Assembly (NCBI RefSeq): GCF_018139145.2
Contig: NC_059473.1
Location: 1,674,001 to 1,738,000, forward strand
Length of the DNA: 64,000 nucleotides
Origin: Gymnogyps californianus
Taxonomy: Eukaryota; Chordata; Aves; Accipitriformes; Cathartidae
Direction: 5' to 3'
The position numbers and the translations under genes were made by a program. Under the pieces are notes generated by a model, which was not told the origin of the DNA, ran no database searches, and saw only the letters and a list, made by a program, of their open reading frames with translations. Positions 36,390 through 48,587 of the stretch are shown one piece after another (the stretch's first letter is position 1; each line of letters begins with the position of its first letter).

Positions 36390-39300
36390 CAGGGGGCAGG
36401 TAGTTAGCCATGAATCCTGTGTTGAGTGGGTGGATTTGATTTAGTTCTGAATTCACTGGTGTAATTATGCACATATCCTATGAATCTTGCTACTACTGAT
36501 CTTGCCAACATTCTGGTGGTAAAAATGCTGACTTGGAAAAGCATCATCTCTCTAGGATTGAAGCACTTAATTAGCTAGGTGAATCTGGGACTTTAAGTGA
36601 AATCTTATTACTTAGGCCATGCTGCACAGATAGCCAGAAAGGAAGAAGCTAGTGAGAGCTTGTTTTATGGGGAAAGAACTCTGAAGCCTTTTTATGTTGC
36701 TGAGATACCTGTTTGTTTTATTCCACAAATTACTGTAGTACTGATTTGATTCATGGGCAAGCTGTGTTCAGTTTATTTACCATATTTTTATAGAAGATGA
36801 GTATGCTTCACACTTATGTACTTAAGATATGCCCTTTGCCAACAGGAGAAAAAAATCGAAATTGCTTCTGATGCTGCTCTTTTCTCTGCCACTATTGCAT
36901 TGCAGCAGTAGAAAAAAAACGTATTGCTGGGTAACTTCATTATATAATATATAATTCAATTTTACCTTGTTCTTTTTTCCCAACTCCTTCCTCTGCTCCC
37001 TTGTCTTACACTCCAGGGAAATACAGTGTTTGTTTGCTTAATATGGTGCCCTGAGATTTTTTCCCTTGAACTATGCTGGATGTTACCAACTATCCTGCAG
37101 AGTTAACATTACTTTTTGTATCTTTGCCTTTCTGTTTTATGTGGCCCCTCTGAAGGGGATACTGAAGTCTCTTTACAGAGAATCATTTCTATAAACTTGG
37201 AGAAGACACTGGATTTGGTCTGACATCCTTTTGCTCTCGAATTGATTTACTGTATCCACTCTGTTACTGGCTTAGAAGCTTTCTTTTCAGAGCTGGTATT
37301 TTGTGACCTTTTTTCTGTAGTTGGGGTGAAAACAGCTGGCTGTTTTAATCTATAATGAATACTCTGCTTGTGTACCTTAAATGCTTTCCACTGGTGTTCA
37401 GACTTGTGCTTCTATGTTGTGATGCTGTGGGCTCTTCCTGCTTGTTTCCCTGCTGCTAAAGGAAAAAAGAAAACCAGCCTGGAAAGTCTGGAAAGTATTC
37501 AGAACTTTAATGAAAGAAAAGCAGGCTTTAAAACAGGCAGCTGATACTATGTTTGGAAAAAGATTCTGTGAACTCTCAATGACCATTCTGATGGGAGAGG
37601 GTCCTGGACAAATAGTTTTCCTTCCCTTTTTTGACTCTCTAAGCCATGGAATTTTAATATTTACTAGAAAACAAACCATCTGGAGCAACAAACCCAATCT
37701 ATTCCAGTTCACAAATGTCCCAGCAATTATTTAATGAGGTTCCAGTTATCATATTTTTGGATTAAAGCAGGTTTGGCCTACCATATAGGAACTCACCTGA
37801 ACTCCTGTTATGCTGTACAAATGCTAATCCTGAGCCTCTGGCCCTGCTCATTGTATAATATAAGCCATTCCTTGAAATTAGATTTCAAGGTCAATACTAG
37901 GAAACTTTTCAGACAGCACAGCTATACCCCACTGTCAGTCTCTGTAGGTTTAAATTATTCTTTAAATTTAGATGGCTCAGTGTTTTTTGCAGAGGAGATT
38001 TTTAAGAGTTTATGAAAATGAGATGATTTGGCTCTGTATTCTAGGAGGGGTGGAGAAGAGCAGCTGGCTGCTGCCAGTCTGACATCTCCCTGACCTGCCC
38101 TGCTTTTGCAGACTGTGGATCCAGGAGCTGGAGCCTGGAAACTGAGATCTTCCTTGTCAGTCAGGGGCTGTAAGGACTCTGGCCCGAAGGGAGCTCTGCA
38201 GAGGCTGTTGCAGAGCCAGGAGCGTTGGAAGGATTGGTCTTGAGCAAGTCTGCATGGCACAGCTATCTTGGGGCTGTGAACTTTGAAAGCTCAGGCTCCC
38301 CAGCAGCCTCATAGACAAACTGGCAGCATATTCTGATGAAAATCACTTTGGAGTGCAAATTCAGTTCCTTTTGGAGATGAATCTGTCCAAACTCTTAGGT
38401 CAGCTGCCTGTTTTCCAGTGAATCATGCCTGTAACCTATCCATGGTTGGGAGTATATACACAGACAGAATTTTTATTTGTGCTGCTGCAATTTACTGTTG
38501 CATGTGCTATGCCCTACTTGGCTGGGAAACTGTGCTTGAGCAGTATTACTTGCCTTCAACAATATGAAAACACATTTGCTGTTCCCTGCTGTTTGTCACA
38601 AGCATCACTCGTGATGTCTACTTATGTTTAAAAAAAGTCATAACTAGGATGTGGTCAGCTTTGCAAAAGTTCAGGCAAACTGGGCTCCCGTGATGCCTTG
38701 CAAAATGACTGCTGTCCGTTTGGCTGCTTTTCCAGATCTTTTTGTTAGAGCATGAATTGCTATATTATATTATCCTGCTGCCATCACGAACACTCGGCAG
38801 TAATCCCCACAATGTGTTGTGTGAGACCTGCTAGGGAGAGCAAAGCTGATTGAATGCTGGCTGTCCTAGTGATGAACCCTGCTAACACAGTTGTATTTAT
38901 TTGTGTTTTCAGCTTTCCTCTAACTGCTGTATCCTCTTAATTAGGGGACAAAGTGCTGAATATTAGCATAGAGTGAAATGAGATACATCTCTGCTTGGTT
39001 TGAAGATTGAAGTGCTTTGTATGCTAAGTGTGCCAGGGATGTCAGCATATCTATTGGGATCCCCTGAAGATCAAGAACTAATGGATTTCTGTATTGTCCA
39101 GTTCACACAACACATCAACAGTTTTGTGTGAAGTTCAGCTGTCAGGACCTACTGTTACCCAGCCTAGGGGGTGTTTGATGCTGCTATTGCAGTAAGTGAT
39201 GTCATAAATACATCAGTAGCAATATAGTGCAACTTCGAAAACCAGATAGAGTTCATATTTACTTTTTGCTTATGTAATGGAGCTGAAATTGATAGCCACG

Positions 39301-39414
39301 AAGGTACTATGTATATTTGGAATGAGGACTGAGGCTAATTTTGGTAAACACTTTTTAAATTGCTAGCACAAATGTCAATTAAAATTGAAAACAATTCTGT
39401 TGAGTAGCTACATG

Positions 39415-39550
39415 GGGATTATTCCCGTGCTGTACATAGAGGAACTGGGGCACAGAGCAGCATCTGTACAGTCTCATACAGCAAATCTGTGATGGAGTTG
39501 AGAGGGAGGTGTGGGACTGTTGCTATCCAGTCCTACACTAATCATTAGAA
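39415..39550 (+). mobile_element. MIR-type SINE fragment
   Basis: GGATTATTCCCGTGCTGTAC, then AGAGGAACTGGGGCACAGAG, then GTCTCATACAGCAAATCTGT and GATGGAGTTGAGAGGGAGGT, follow the order of the MIR consensus (pay-off around 'GAGGAAACTGAGGCACAGAG'). It ends near CCAGTCCTACAC. It is an inactive ancient SINE. Confidence 0.7.
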
Positions 39551-39954
39551 CAAAGTTTCTGCCATTAAGTTGTTGGAGTTCTGCATTGGTTAGCTAATGT
39601 CAATAAAGCACTGAAGAATAACATCTTGTTCTGAATTTCAGGGTATAGTATGCTTTTGCCTAGTTTCCAGTAACTGCATTTGGACTCTTTCAAACTATAG
39701 TGTTGCATTATTGTATCAGCTGATTTCTCTGGGCCAGCTGGAGCAGTCAGTTTCTGCTATGTTCAGAAGAAATTGTATCTTCTTAATCTCAAAATCCCCC
39801 TGATGTTAAACAGTACAAAGAAAAAAATTTATAGGCTGTAGTCAGTCAGGACCCCATTCTGTTTTATTAACATGTTGTAAGAGATTCCTACTACCAAAGA
39901 AGATAGTAAAATTAAGCAATAAAGCCAGAGAATGAGAAAGTATTAATTTACGAA

Positions 39955-40075
39955 TGGAAACCTGTAGCACAGAGGTGAACTGATTGGCTCAATTGCACAG
40001 GAATTTTGCTGCAGACTCTGAATTCAAGTTGTTTCCTGACTCCCAGTCCAGTCCTTCACCACTATTCTCTTTGCC
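39955..40075 (+). mobile_element. MIR-like SINE fragment
   Basis: GGAAACCTGTAGCACAGAGG, TGATTGGCTCAATTGCACAG, then TGACTCCCAGTCCAGTCCTT and CACCAC follow the MIR order (start of core, 'TTGCCCAAGGTCACACAG', 'GACTCCCAGTCC'). It is more diverged than the neighbour 400 bp upstream and in the same orientation. Confidence 0.6.
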
Positions 40076-43000
40076 CTTCTGATCCTGTAGTTTAAAACAA
40101 AACAAAACTGTTCAACTGTGTCTGTATTTTATAGCTATTAATAAAAAAACAAATGCCTTTTGTAGTTCTTTCACAATAGAAGTGAAGTGATTGTTATGTA
40201 TGCCAGCTGGCATTTTTTTGCTAAATGCTAGCATTAATAATAATTAATTGGATAATTACATAGAAATTTTCGTTCTGGCTCATGTCCATATGGATAGTGT
40301 AGGCAGAAAATTCTGAGCCGTAGCAGTGTGGAGTGGAACGTATGAGCAATTAATCGTTTCAGTGAGTACTTGTAAACAAGGTCAGCTCAGCAGGCATTCA
40401 GGAAATCTCTTATGAAATGTGATGCTGTCTTCATTATCCTTTTAAGGGGTTTTGGTGTAGGACCAGAACAGCAGGCAGGATTTATCTCTGCCATGCTGTT
40501 TGAGTACACACAGCAGATTTCTCAGGACTTGCAGACCCATAGATAAACACTTAAAAAACCAGACCTGTGGTCTTTTATTAAAACTGTATGTTGTTCTCAT
40601 CTTCTTGAAAGCTGTTCTTTTGTCTGAGTTTAGTCACAATTATTCAGTGAATTTAGGCTAACAAAAATCTGTTCAACTTATGTCTGGTTTACTATTTTTA
40701 GCTAGTATTAGGAGATGTTCCTGGTATTCCCAACCAGAAACATGTAGAAGGCTGACAACCTAAATATTGAGCCCCACAGATTCTGAGAAATGCTAAATAT
40801 TTTGCTTGTGTTGGGAGTGATCTAATAGACTTAAAAATCATCTCAAGTTTTCTAGTTGTCAGGCATGTGAGGTATGCCTGCTGGAGACAAATGGAAATTG
40901 CAAAGTATGGAGCACATATGGGACCCGGGTATGAAGCAGCATGTTGATGGGATAAGTGCCAGTGTTTGCCTTGCCCAGTGAGTTAAAATGTCATGTTGCT
41001 GTGTGGGTTTGATGTGGGAGGGGATGCTGGAGCTTGTGGGACAGTGCTGTGACCTGTGCAGGGATTGCTGAAGAATCCTTCCCACTAGAGAGCTGCCTCA
41101 TGCCTTTACCCTGACAACAGTGCCCCTAAGGAAGCCATGCTGTGCTATTGGCTCTACTCTGCCTGACTGTGCTTTAACTATCCTCCCAAATGGAGGTAAA
41201 AAATGAAGTTAATGACTGTAGTTGGAGTCTTGCATGGAAACTTGTCTTCTCCTGAGGGGATCATGTCACCAGGAACGTGACTCCCTGTAGAAAGGCACAA
41301 GAGGTCTGTGTTACCATGTGGTTTGAAAATAAAACTTACTAAAATGCTCTAAATGTTTTCCAGCTAATGTGGCTATCAAAAGTTATGACATTAATCTTGA
41401 AATTGATAGCTTCTGTATGAATATGGAGCCCAGGTGTCTTCAGTGGGACTCTGTTGGTGCAAGGGTCTGTCTGTGCATATCTCCCTGACTGCGTCATGGC
41501 ACTCGTTATGGGAAACATTTGCCTTACTCTGCTTCATTGCCTGTTTGAAATCACAGCATGTGCTTTGAGATACGGGGGACTTGACAGAAATAGCGTATTT
41601 TCTTATCTTTTGCCAGGTGACGTGTGCTGTTTAACACAATATTTTTAGTGAAGAAAAGGAACAGAAATGCCAGAGCACTGAAGACAGTAAATACGTAGTC
41701 CCTTTGGTTAATGTGAGTCAGTGTTCCAGGGTAGCAAAGTGTTTGTTTGCAGCGGTGGTTTCCCCGGTAGGCGGTTGCTTATTGTTGCTGCTGTTAGAAA
41801 AAAAAAAAAAACAACCTCAAAGGACAAAGTGGGAAAGGACAGAGAATTTATAGTAGTTTCAATAATGTGTTGATGTCAATAAAGTATATCTGGTATGTAG
41901 CAAGTGTCAATTTTAAACAGCTGTTCTTAGGTAGAAATAAGTTCTCTGATCTGCACCTCCTAAAATACAATCCAGAATGGTCATGTTCAGCTGGTCACAA
42001 GATTAGACAAATCTGCAAGTGAAAGTTAGCAGAGGTGAAATGCATGCAAACGGAGGTGACACGGGCTTGCCTGAGGGTGGAACATGCAGTCCATTTCAAG
42101 TTAATGTTGATGCCACTTGTTTAGAGCATTGTGGCTGGTAACTCCTTCTCTCAAACTGCCTCCCTGCTCTTAAAGTGGGTCAGCAGTGTAACATGCCAGT
42201 GGCTTTTGGAAATAATCTCAAGGTCATATCTAAATACAGGAGAACAAAATGGAAGGGCTGTGCTACACATTCCCCCCAGTCTGCTGTAAGCAAGCATAAT
42301 GTGTACTCTGTATCTTTATTACACAGTCATCCTGGTCTTTATAGTGAACTTGGCATTTTTAAAAAGTTGCCATGTGTTTAAAGAAAATGAAATTGTAGTC
42401 CATGGCAGTGGAACATAAGCCTCTTACCTTTGTTTAAAACAAGCATTTATGTTTAAATAATTAGTTTATAAGAAAAATATAGCACATTTACATTAACTTG
42501 TGCATTATTACCATTGTAGACAGTATTTCAAACAGGACCTTGTGAGCCTGCCCTCTGCTCAGGGTACAGGATTGTTGATACAGTAAGCAAAAAGACCTTT
42601 TTCTTAGCTTTGGAGTTGATGGGGGCAATGAGATGGAGTTCACTTAAGAGGAAAGTATAAGATGAAGTACTCTAAATGCTGACATAAAAGGAAATGTTAG
42701 TTCTGGTTCTGCAACCAGCTCAAAGAGGAAAAAGAGTAGGATGGGCAGGAGAACCAAGTACTTCTAAGTTATTTTTTTGGTCTGTGATTCTGTCACTCTC
42801 CAGTAGAAAGAAGAGCAGCTGTCTTGAGGCCAGCAGACATTGAAATCCATGAGCGCTTTTGCCCTCCTGGTGGTTCTGGCTCTACTACAGCTTGACAGCA
42901 AATAAGTTCCTCTGGCAATTTAAGTTGAAGTTTTGGCTATGTTTATACCACTATAGTGGGACAAAGTGACTGGATGACAAAGGAATTCTGCCTTGAAATT

Positions 43001-43387
43001 TAAGCAATCTAGTGATATGTTGAAAGTAAAGAAAGCCAGCCTCACAAAGCATATGGATCTTGATGGAAAGATTTTTTTCAAGAAAGGTGAAAAATTAAAT
43101 TCCTTTGGGAGAAAGAAAGGGCTGTAACTTAAGAAATTGTGCAAAGAGGGCTATTGCTCTAGCAAATAACTTCTGGTGTGCTTTAGTTGGTGAATAAAAT
43201 AAAATGTCAAAGGGAGGTTAGTTTTTTAGTTAATTAGAGAATAGCAACAGTCTGTTTTCTGAAGCCTGTCTTCAGGCACACTGATAATATTTGATTCAAT
43301 AATGACTCTGTGATCGCATCTTGATTGACTGCATTGCTAACTAAAGATTTTTTTTTTTGTGACAATACTTGATGTTTTTTCTTAAAG

Positions 43388-43505
43388 CCCCAATGCTTGG
43401 TACAAAACTATTACGTAGGAATTGAGGTTCTGTTTCGAAGAAAGGCTTCCAGCCTTGCATATTGCAGAGAAAAAGTTGGCACTAAGATAATGCCAAAACC
43501 CAAAG
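43388..43505 (+). other. Candidate coding exon of an unidentified gene
   Basis: This 118-bp segment lies between a strong acceptor (T-rich tract, then TTTTTTCTTAAAG) and a strong donor (AAAG|GTAAGC). Only one plus frame is open, and it is open throughout (39 codons, phase 0 to 1). It reads PQCLVQNYYVGIEVLFRRKA and then SSLAYCREKVGTKIMPKPK, a protein-like composition with mixed hydrophobic and basic residues. It does not fit the ACYP2 frame (phase 2) and is not the ACYP2 terminal sequence. I do not recognise a family. It could be an exon of a nested or overlapping gene, an alternative ACYP2 3' exon, or chance. Confidence 0.35.
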
Positions 43506-46500
43506 GTAAGCAAAAACTTGGAATTTTATTTTAAAGATCTCATAAAATTTCAGCTGGTCTCATGATTTTCTGGCACTTGATTAATAAATCTGAACATGTG
43601 GGATTATTACTAATCTTTAGTGAGAAGGAGATACTAAGAGTATTATAAATAGTTTCCAGGTATTTCTTGTTCTGTGCCATATCTGTTCAGGTTCATTGCA
43701 CATCTTGTTGTTCTGATGTCTAGTTCTACTAAGAAAAAAGGATGGTAAAAATAAAGAAAACAATTATGTTCAAGTAATGCCATGATATGTTTAAGTCTTC
43801 TATTTTTTTAATCAGACCCAGTGTAATACTAATGACAAATAAGAAAAAGCAGATCCTGAATCCATGTTTGATAGTTGGTTCAACTGAATTCTGAACTGTT
43901 TTTCTGGGAAATGTTCAGCCAGAGCTATATCTGAATCTAGAGAGGGGGGCCTAAATTTCTCAGCCTCGCAACAAGATTAAAATAGTGTGGTGTGTGTAGC
44001 TCGTGAACCAATGAAATATCAACTGCTTCATAATTAGAGATTCTCTGCAGTGGCAGTCTCATGTGTTGCTTCTGGATGTGTTCACTTCTTTCATCCATTC
44101 AGTATGAGATGAGACACAAAACTGCTTTTGGTAGGAATAAACTTTAAAAGTAACATGGTGAACTATAAGTTACATGTCTAATGTGTAAGATATGGCGAAT
44201 GGAGTCAAGTAAGTATAAAGAAACTTAACTCCCTAGATCTATCAGATACTCAAGGAAAACAAAACTTAAGCTGTTTGTACCAGAACTATGTAATTTTTAT
44301 TGGTTTTCAGTATGTTTCCGGAGTAGTTCCCTTGGGTGCAGTCATGGATCTTTATTGGGCATTTCTCCAGTTAGTTTCATATTGTTGGGTTGCTAGCACA
44401 AAACAAAAATTGACAAGATGTGGATTTTTTCCTCAGGGTCTGCTTGTTTGCTGTTTCTGAAAATCCTTAGCTTGAGGAGCAAAACTGGATATATTTGAGA
44501 TTGGCAAGGTCTTTGGTATTGAGCAAATTCTTTTTAGCTTTCTCTTTAGAACTCTGTAGGGTTTAAATGGTGCCAAGAAACTATTTTCCGGTTGACTTGA
44601 AGTGTACAGTATAGTTACTGTCAGGAAAGTTTTACTTCAGTGTGTAGGCTTGCAGTTTTCTGTTCTGTGTCCTTGCAAAAATGGCACAGTGAGCAGCTAT
44701 TTGTTTTGTGTTTCCAGATGTATTTGCCATTTCCAGAGTTTATCCTGAAGTCATCACTCGCTTCTGACTCATCATGCAGAGGTTCCCTTGAGTCCTGAGT
44801 TTTGCTGAGTAAAAACAAGCCTTTGGTCATATCTACAACATTAGAAACTGTCAGTTGTTTAATGATTAACATATTGAGTCAATGTCAAGCTAAGGAATCG
44901 TATTTACTTGTAAAAAAGAATTCATTTTGGCAATTAACCATCATTTGGGGCTATAGGTTATCAGAGCACAACGTAATCATCAGTGCTTTTGGATTTGCGA
45001 CAATCAACAGGAAGAAAAAGATTTAAGAGTTGAGAGATAATAATGGGAAATAATTTTTATTTTAGATGCCTGTATGTACCACATCTCTGTTCTTTACTGC
45101 TCCTTAATGTCAGTTTGGTAATATTAGGTGATGCTAAATGCAAAATAATAAAATACTGTGTGTGGCCTGGAGGCTTCCTTGTGTGAATATGAACACTTAC
45201 TGAAATATGTAAAACAAAACTTCTTATCAATACCTTTAGGTTGCATTGTCCCTGTGCATAATTATGTCCATGCTCCTGCCCCTCTCCCTCAAGGCCTCTT
45301 CAAAGACTTTTTAATTCCAGAATTGTGTGATTGAGGGGGGAATGAGATAGCAATGTTTGTGATCCATCTAGTGTATTCATACACTGAGCATACGGATGGG
45401 GGTGGACAGGCTGTGAGCGTTGCCTCTAAATACCTGGAGTGAGAACGTACATGCGGATGGCATCTCAAACAGGTCCAGCTGCTGCTGTGTAATTCTACTC
45501 TTATTTAGTAGGAGGCTTATAAACTGTTTTTGGCTGAAAGTGCGTGTTCTGTTAAAAGCTGTTTTCAACACTGACACTAAGGGGGGGCTGCACAGACGAG
45601 GGCCATCACACAAATAAATATTAGCAATAGGCTGATACTATTAGTTTCTGGAAAGCATCTAATATCTAAACATATGGGTATGGAATGAATAGGCTTGAGG
45701 AGATTTTGGCAGGGGCCAGAAGAGATATCCTAATATTGTTAGAGTAAATGAATTGTAAATGCGTTGGGAGTTGTAGCGCGAGTGCACTTTTGTCAGCTTT
45801 TTAAGATACTGTTTTTTAGATACTGCTTTTACAAAATTACTACAGACAAGAAGGTGCAAATAGGCCTGAAATGACTGAAACTGCCAGGAAAATGTGTTTA
45901 GGTCCAAAATCTCTGCCAATGCTACCACGAACTTAGACATGATACTAGTAAGAATAAAAAGGTGACAAACATTTTTTGGGATGACACTGCAGGAATGAAA
46001 GCACCTTTGACTAAAGATATTTAATAAGCTAAATTCTAGGATAATGATGTTGATACTAGGGTTCAATCTGTAGTTGGATGATTATGAAAAGCCTTTTATC
46101 TACTCTACAACATATAGACTTTGTCTTTCATGGCTATATACATTGTACTAAAGAACGTAGTTGTCTAGAGGCTACTTCCACCACTCCTCATCAGACTTTG
46201 GGCCTACACCACAGAAATGAAGATCTTTTTCAGTCATAAACTCTAAAACAAATCATGTGATCATTCTGCCTTTGTGTCTAACTTTTGTACTTGACCTTAT
46301 CCAAGGCTAGAAAAAACTTCTGCTTGACCAGCTAGCCTGTGTTCCTCTCCTTCTCAGTCTTCCTGTCTGAGTTTCTTTCCTGATTCTCTCATAGGCTTTT
46401 GAGATTCACTGCTAACACCTCATTTCTTCTCTTTTAGAAGCTATGCTTCCTCAGTCACTAGTATAATGGTTTTGGCTCTGTAGCAATTTGAAAAGAAAAG

Positions 46501-47220
46501 ATTTAAAGGTACTTGTATTTGGAGGACTTGGTTCTCTTGTCATTTAAACAAATATATTTTTTACTTATTTTAAATTCATCCTTGTTGATATGCAGTATAG
46601 GCTTTGTAGTTCAGTGTTTTCGCACTAGATGTCAATCTACTTCCATATGTAGAAGTTGTTACCTATTTTTTGCCTTCTAGATATTTCTTTCACCAACTAC
46701 ACTAGTAGAATCCTGTTTTCAGTCTACTTTGCAGGGGAGTCAATGCCATGAGAAAAGGGATGAATTTAAATACCAGTTTTCTTTTGGTGGCTAATATTGA
46801 AGAACACTTCTTCCAAATAAGACAGCAGTTTTGGGATTGCCAAGTGTAAATAAAATAATTTCTTTCAATAAAGCTGACTGACAGCTTTAATTGAAAATGA
46901 AATTTCAACATGGAAGCAGAAGTTGGAAAGACTTAGGTAGAAATATTTTTTCTAATTGCTGAAGAGCAATTTAATATACCTATTAGTATTTGTCGATAGC
47001 TGTTTCTTGCTATTTGAACATTGTAGGTACTGAGTTTAGTAAAAAGGCTGAATATTTGTGTGACTAGTCTCTTGTTGGCTGCATAAAACTTTTGTTTGCA
47101 AGAAGAAATTCTAAGTTCCCAGAAAATGGAGGCTGCAGAAATATGAATGCTAAGCTAGAGGGAATCATAGACGTGTGCTCAGGTCACCCCATCTCTGTTG
47201 TGCTTATTCTATTCCTGTAG

Positions 47221-47287
47221 CAGGCAGCGTGTTGAGGGATATAAGATGAGCCAAACTAAAATTAGTAGGAACACTGCCATCATAACA
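47221..47287 (+). other. Weak candidate exon (67 nt)
   Basis: It has an acceptor with pyrimidine tract (GCTTATTCTATTCCTGTAG) and a consensus donor (AACA|GTGAGT). The single open frame reads RQRVEGYKMSQTKISRNTAI (phase 2 to 0). It is short enough that chance is likely. It is listed because both splice signals are good. Confidence 0.15.
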
Positions 47288-48473
47288 GTGAGTATGAGAG
47301 GGAAACTTGAGTATGAAACCTTTGGAAGTCTGAAAACATTAATTGTATGTATGTTTATAATCAGTCTGGTCTACTGTCTTCTATAGAAAAATGTGTAATT
47401 CATAAAAATGCAGAGAAACTTGTTTCAGTGTTTATTTCTTAATCTTTCCCTCTTTTCAAATACCATTCTTGCAAGGTCTTATTGAAATGAGAAGATCTTT
47501 GAATTAATGCAGGAACACTGTGATATATTGTGGTGTGCTTGCAAAATACAATACAATTTTAGGCTTACAGTAGCAGACGTGACAAGAGGCATTTGGAGTC
47601 CATTTAACACGATATTCACCTACAAGCCAGGAGATGCAAGTCTGGATGGAGGGGTCTGTGGCTGATGGAGGTACTTAACTCCAGAGGAATCCTGAAATTT
47701 TTTTAGTGATTAAGTAGTACTACTTTTGAAGAGATAGGAGTATTAGGAAGAACAGAAACACTTCAAAAAATCAGTTTTAATAATTTTTCTGATATTATAT
47801 CCTGCTTCATCTCTTTTTCTGTTTTAATTTAAGAAATCATGGGGGGAAAAGAAGGTATCTGAAACGTTATAATACTGTGTGGAAGTCGGGTCCTCAGCAC
47901 CAACCATTGTACTCTGCAAACCTGCTCTTGCTGGTCTGTGCTCCTGGATAATGTAGATGTAATCACACTGTTTCTAGTTAGCCTGTTTGTTTTAGTACCT
48001 AAGTACCATTTACAAAAGCATCTCCTGTCTTGACATTGCAGAGACATTAAGAGGACTGGAAAACCTTTGAGACTGGCAACAGTACAGGTAGAAGCCTCTG
48101 CCTCCCACTGGTTTTTCTACATACCTTAAGTAGTATCTTACTCTGAGTAACTGTTTACAAGTAAAGGGAACTAATTGCTGCTATGAATGCTACTGGCAAG
48201 ATTCCGTGAGTTACACTGAAGTTTCTAGTCACAGAGCAAGTAATAGTGGTTGTAACAATATAACTCCCTTCCTCATTATGTTAACCTCTTTCATTGTGTT
48301 ATAGCTCCACTTTTGTGGCAGACCTTCTCTGCCTTTTCTGAAAAAAGCCCGGTACATTTTTAGATAACACTAAAATAGCTAATTGGTCTAACAACTGGTG
48401 TAATACTTTTGATAAAGGTAAATGTGATTTAATATGAAACTGTTGCTAATATGCTTTGTGTCATCTCTGCCAG

Positions 48474-48587
48474 CCTGATCCTGGCTGGCTTCCAAAACTA
48501 GAGTTACCTCTTGTAAATGGCTATGGAGGTTTTCCATGGGCAGGAGGACCTGTCTGGTGGGCTGGAGCACTGTCTGGCATCTCTAAG
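48474..48587 (+). other. Weak candidate exon (114 nt, phase 0-0)
   Basis: It lies between TCATCTCTGCCAG and AAG|GTATTG. One frame is open for exactly 38 codons, beginning PDPGWLPKLELPLVNGYGGF and continuing with Gly/Pro/Trp-rich residues (PWAGGPVWWAG). The composition is unusual and locally G+C-richer than its flanks. The donor is only moderate. The minus strand also has an open frame across it (48504-48698). Not recognised. Confidence 0.15.

Noticed and set aside
37236..37300. Possible ACYP2 exon 4 because of a CSRID match to the expected SSRID
   Set aside because: The match does not extend: the residues after it do not follow the acylphosphatase C-terminus and the upstream KSWLSKVG block is absent.
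37955..38260. 101-codon minus-strand frame in a G+C-richer patch, with a good plus-strand acceptor (CCTGCTTTTGCAG) near 38110
   Set aside because: No recognised domain and no matching donor/open-frame combination. Treated as a compositional patch in the intron.
45659..46066. 135-codon minus-strand open frame
   Set aside because: Composition fits AT-rich non-coding sequence, with no domain, no similarity I recognise and no splice or promoter context.
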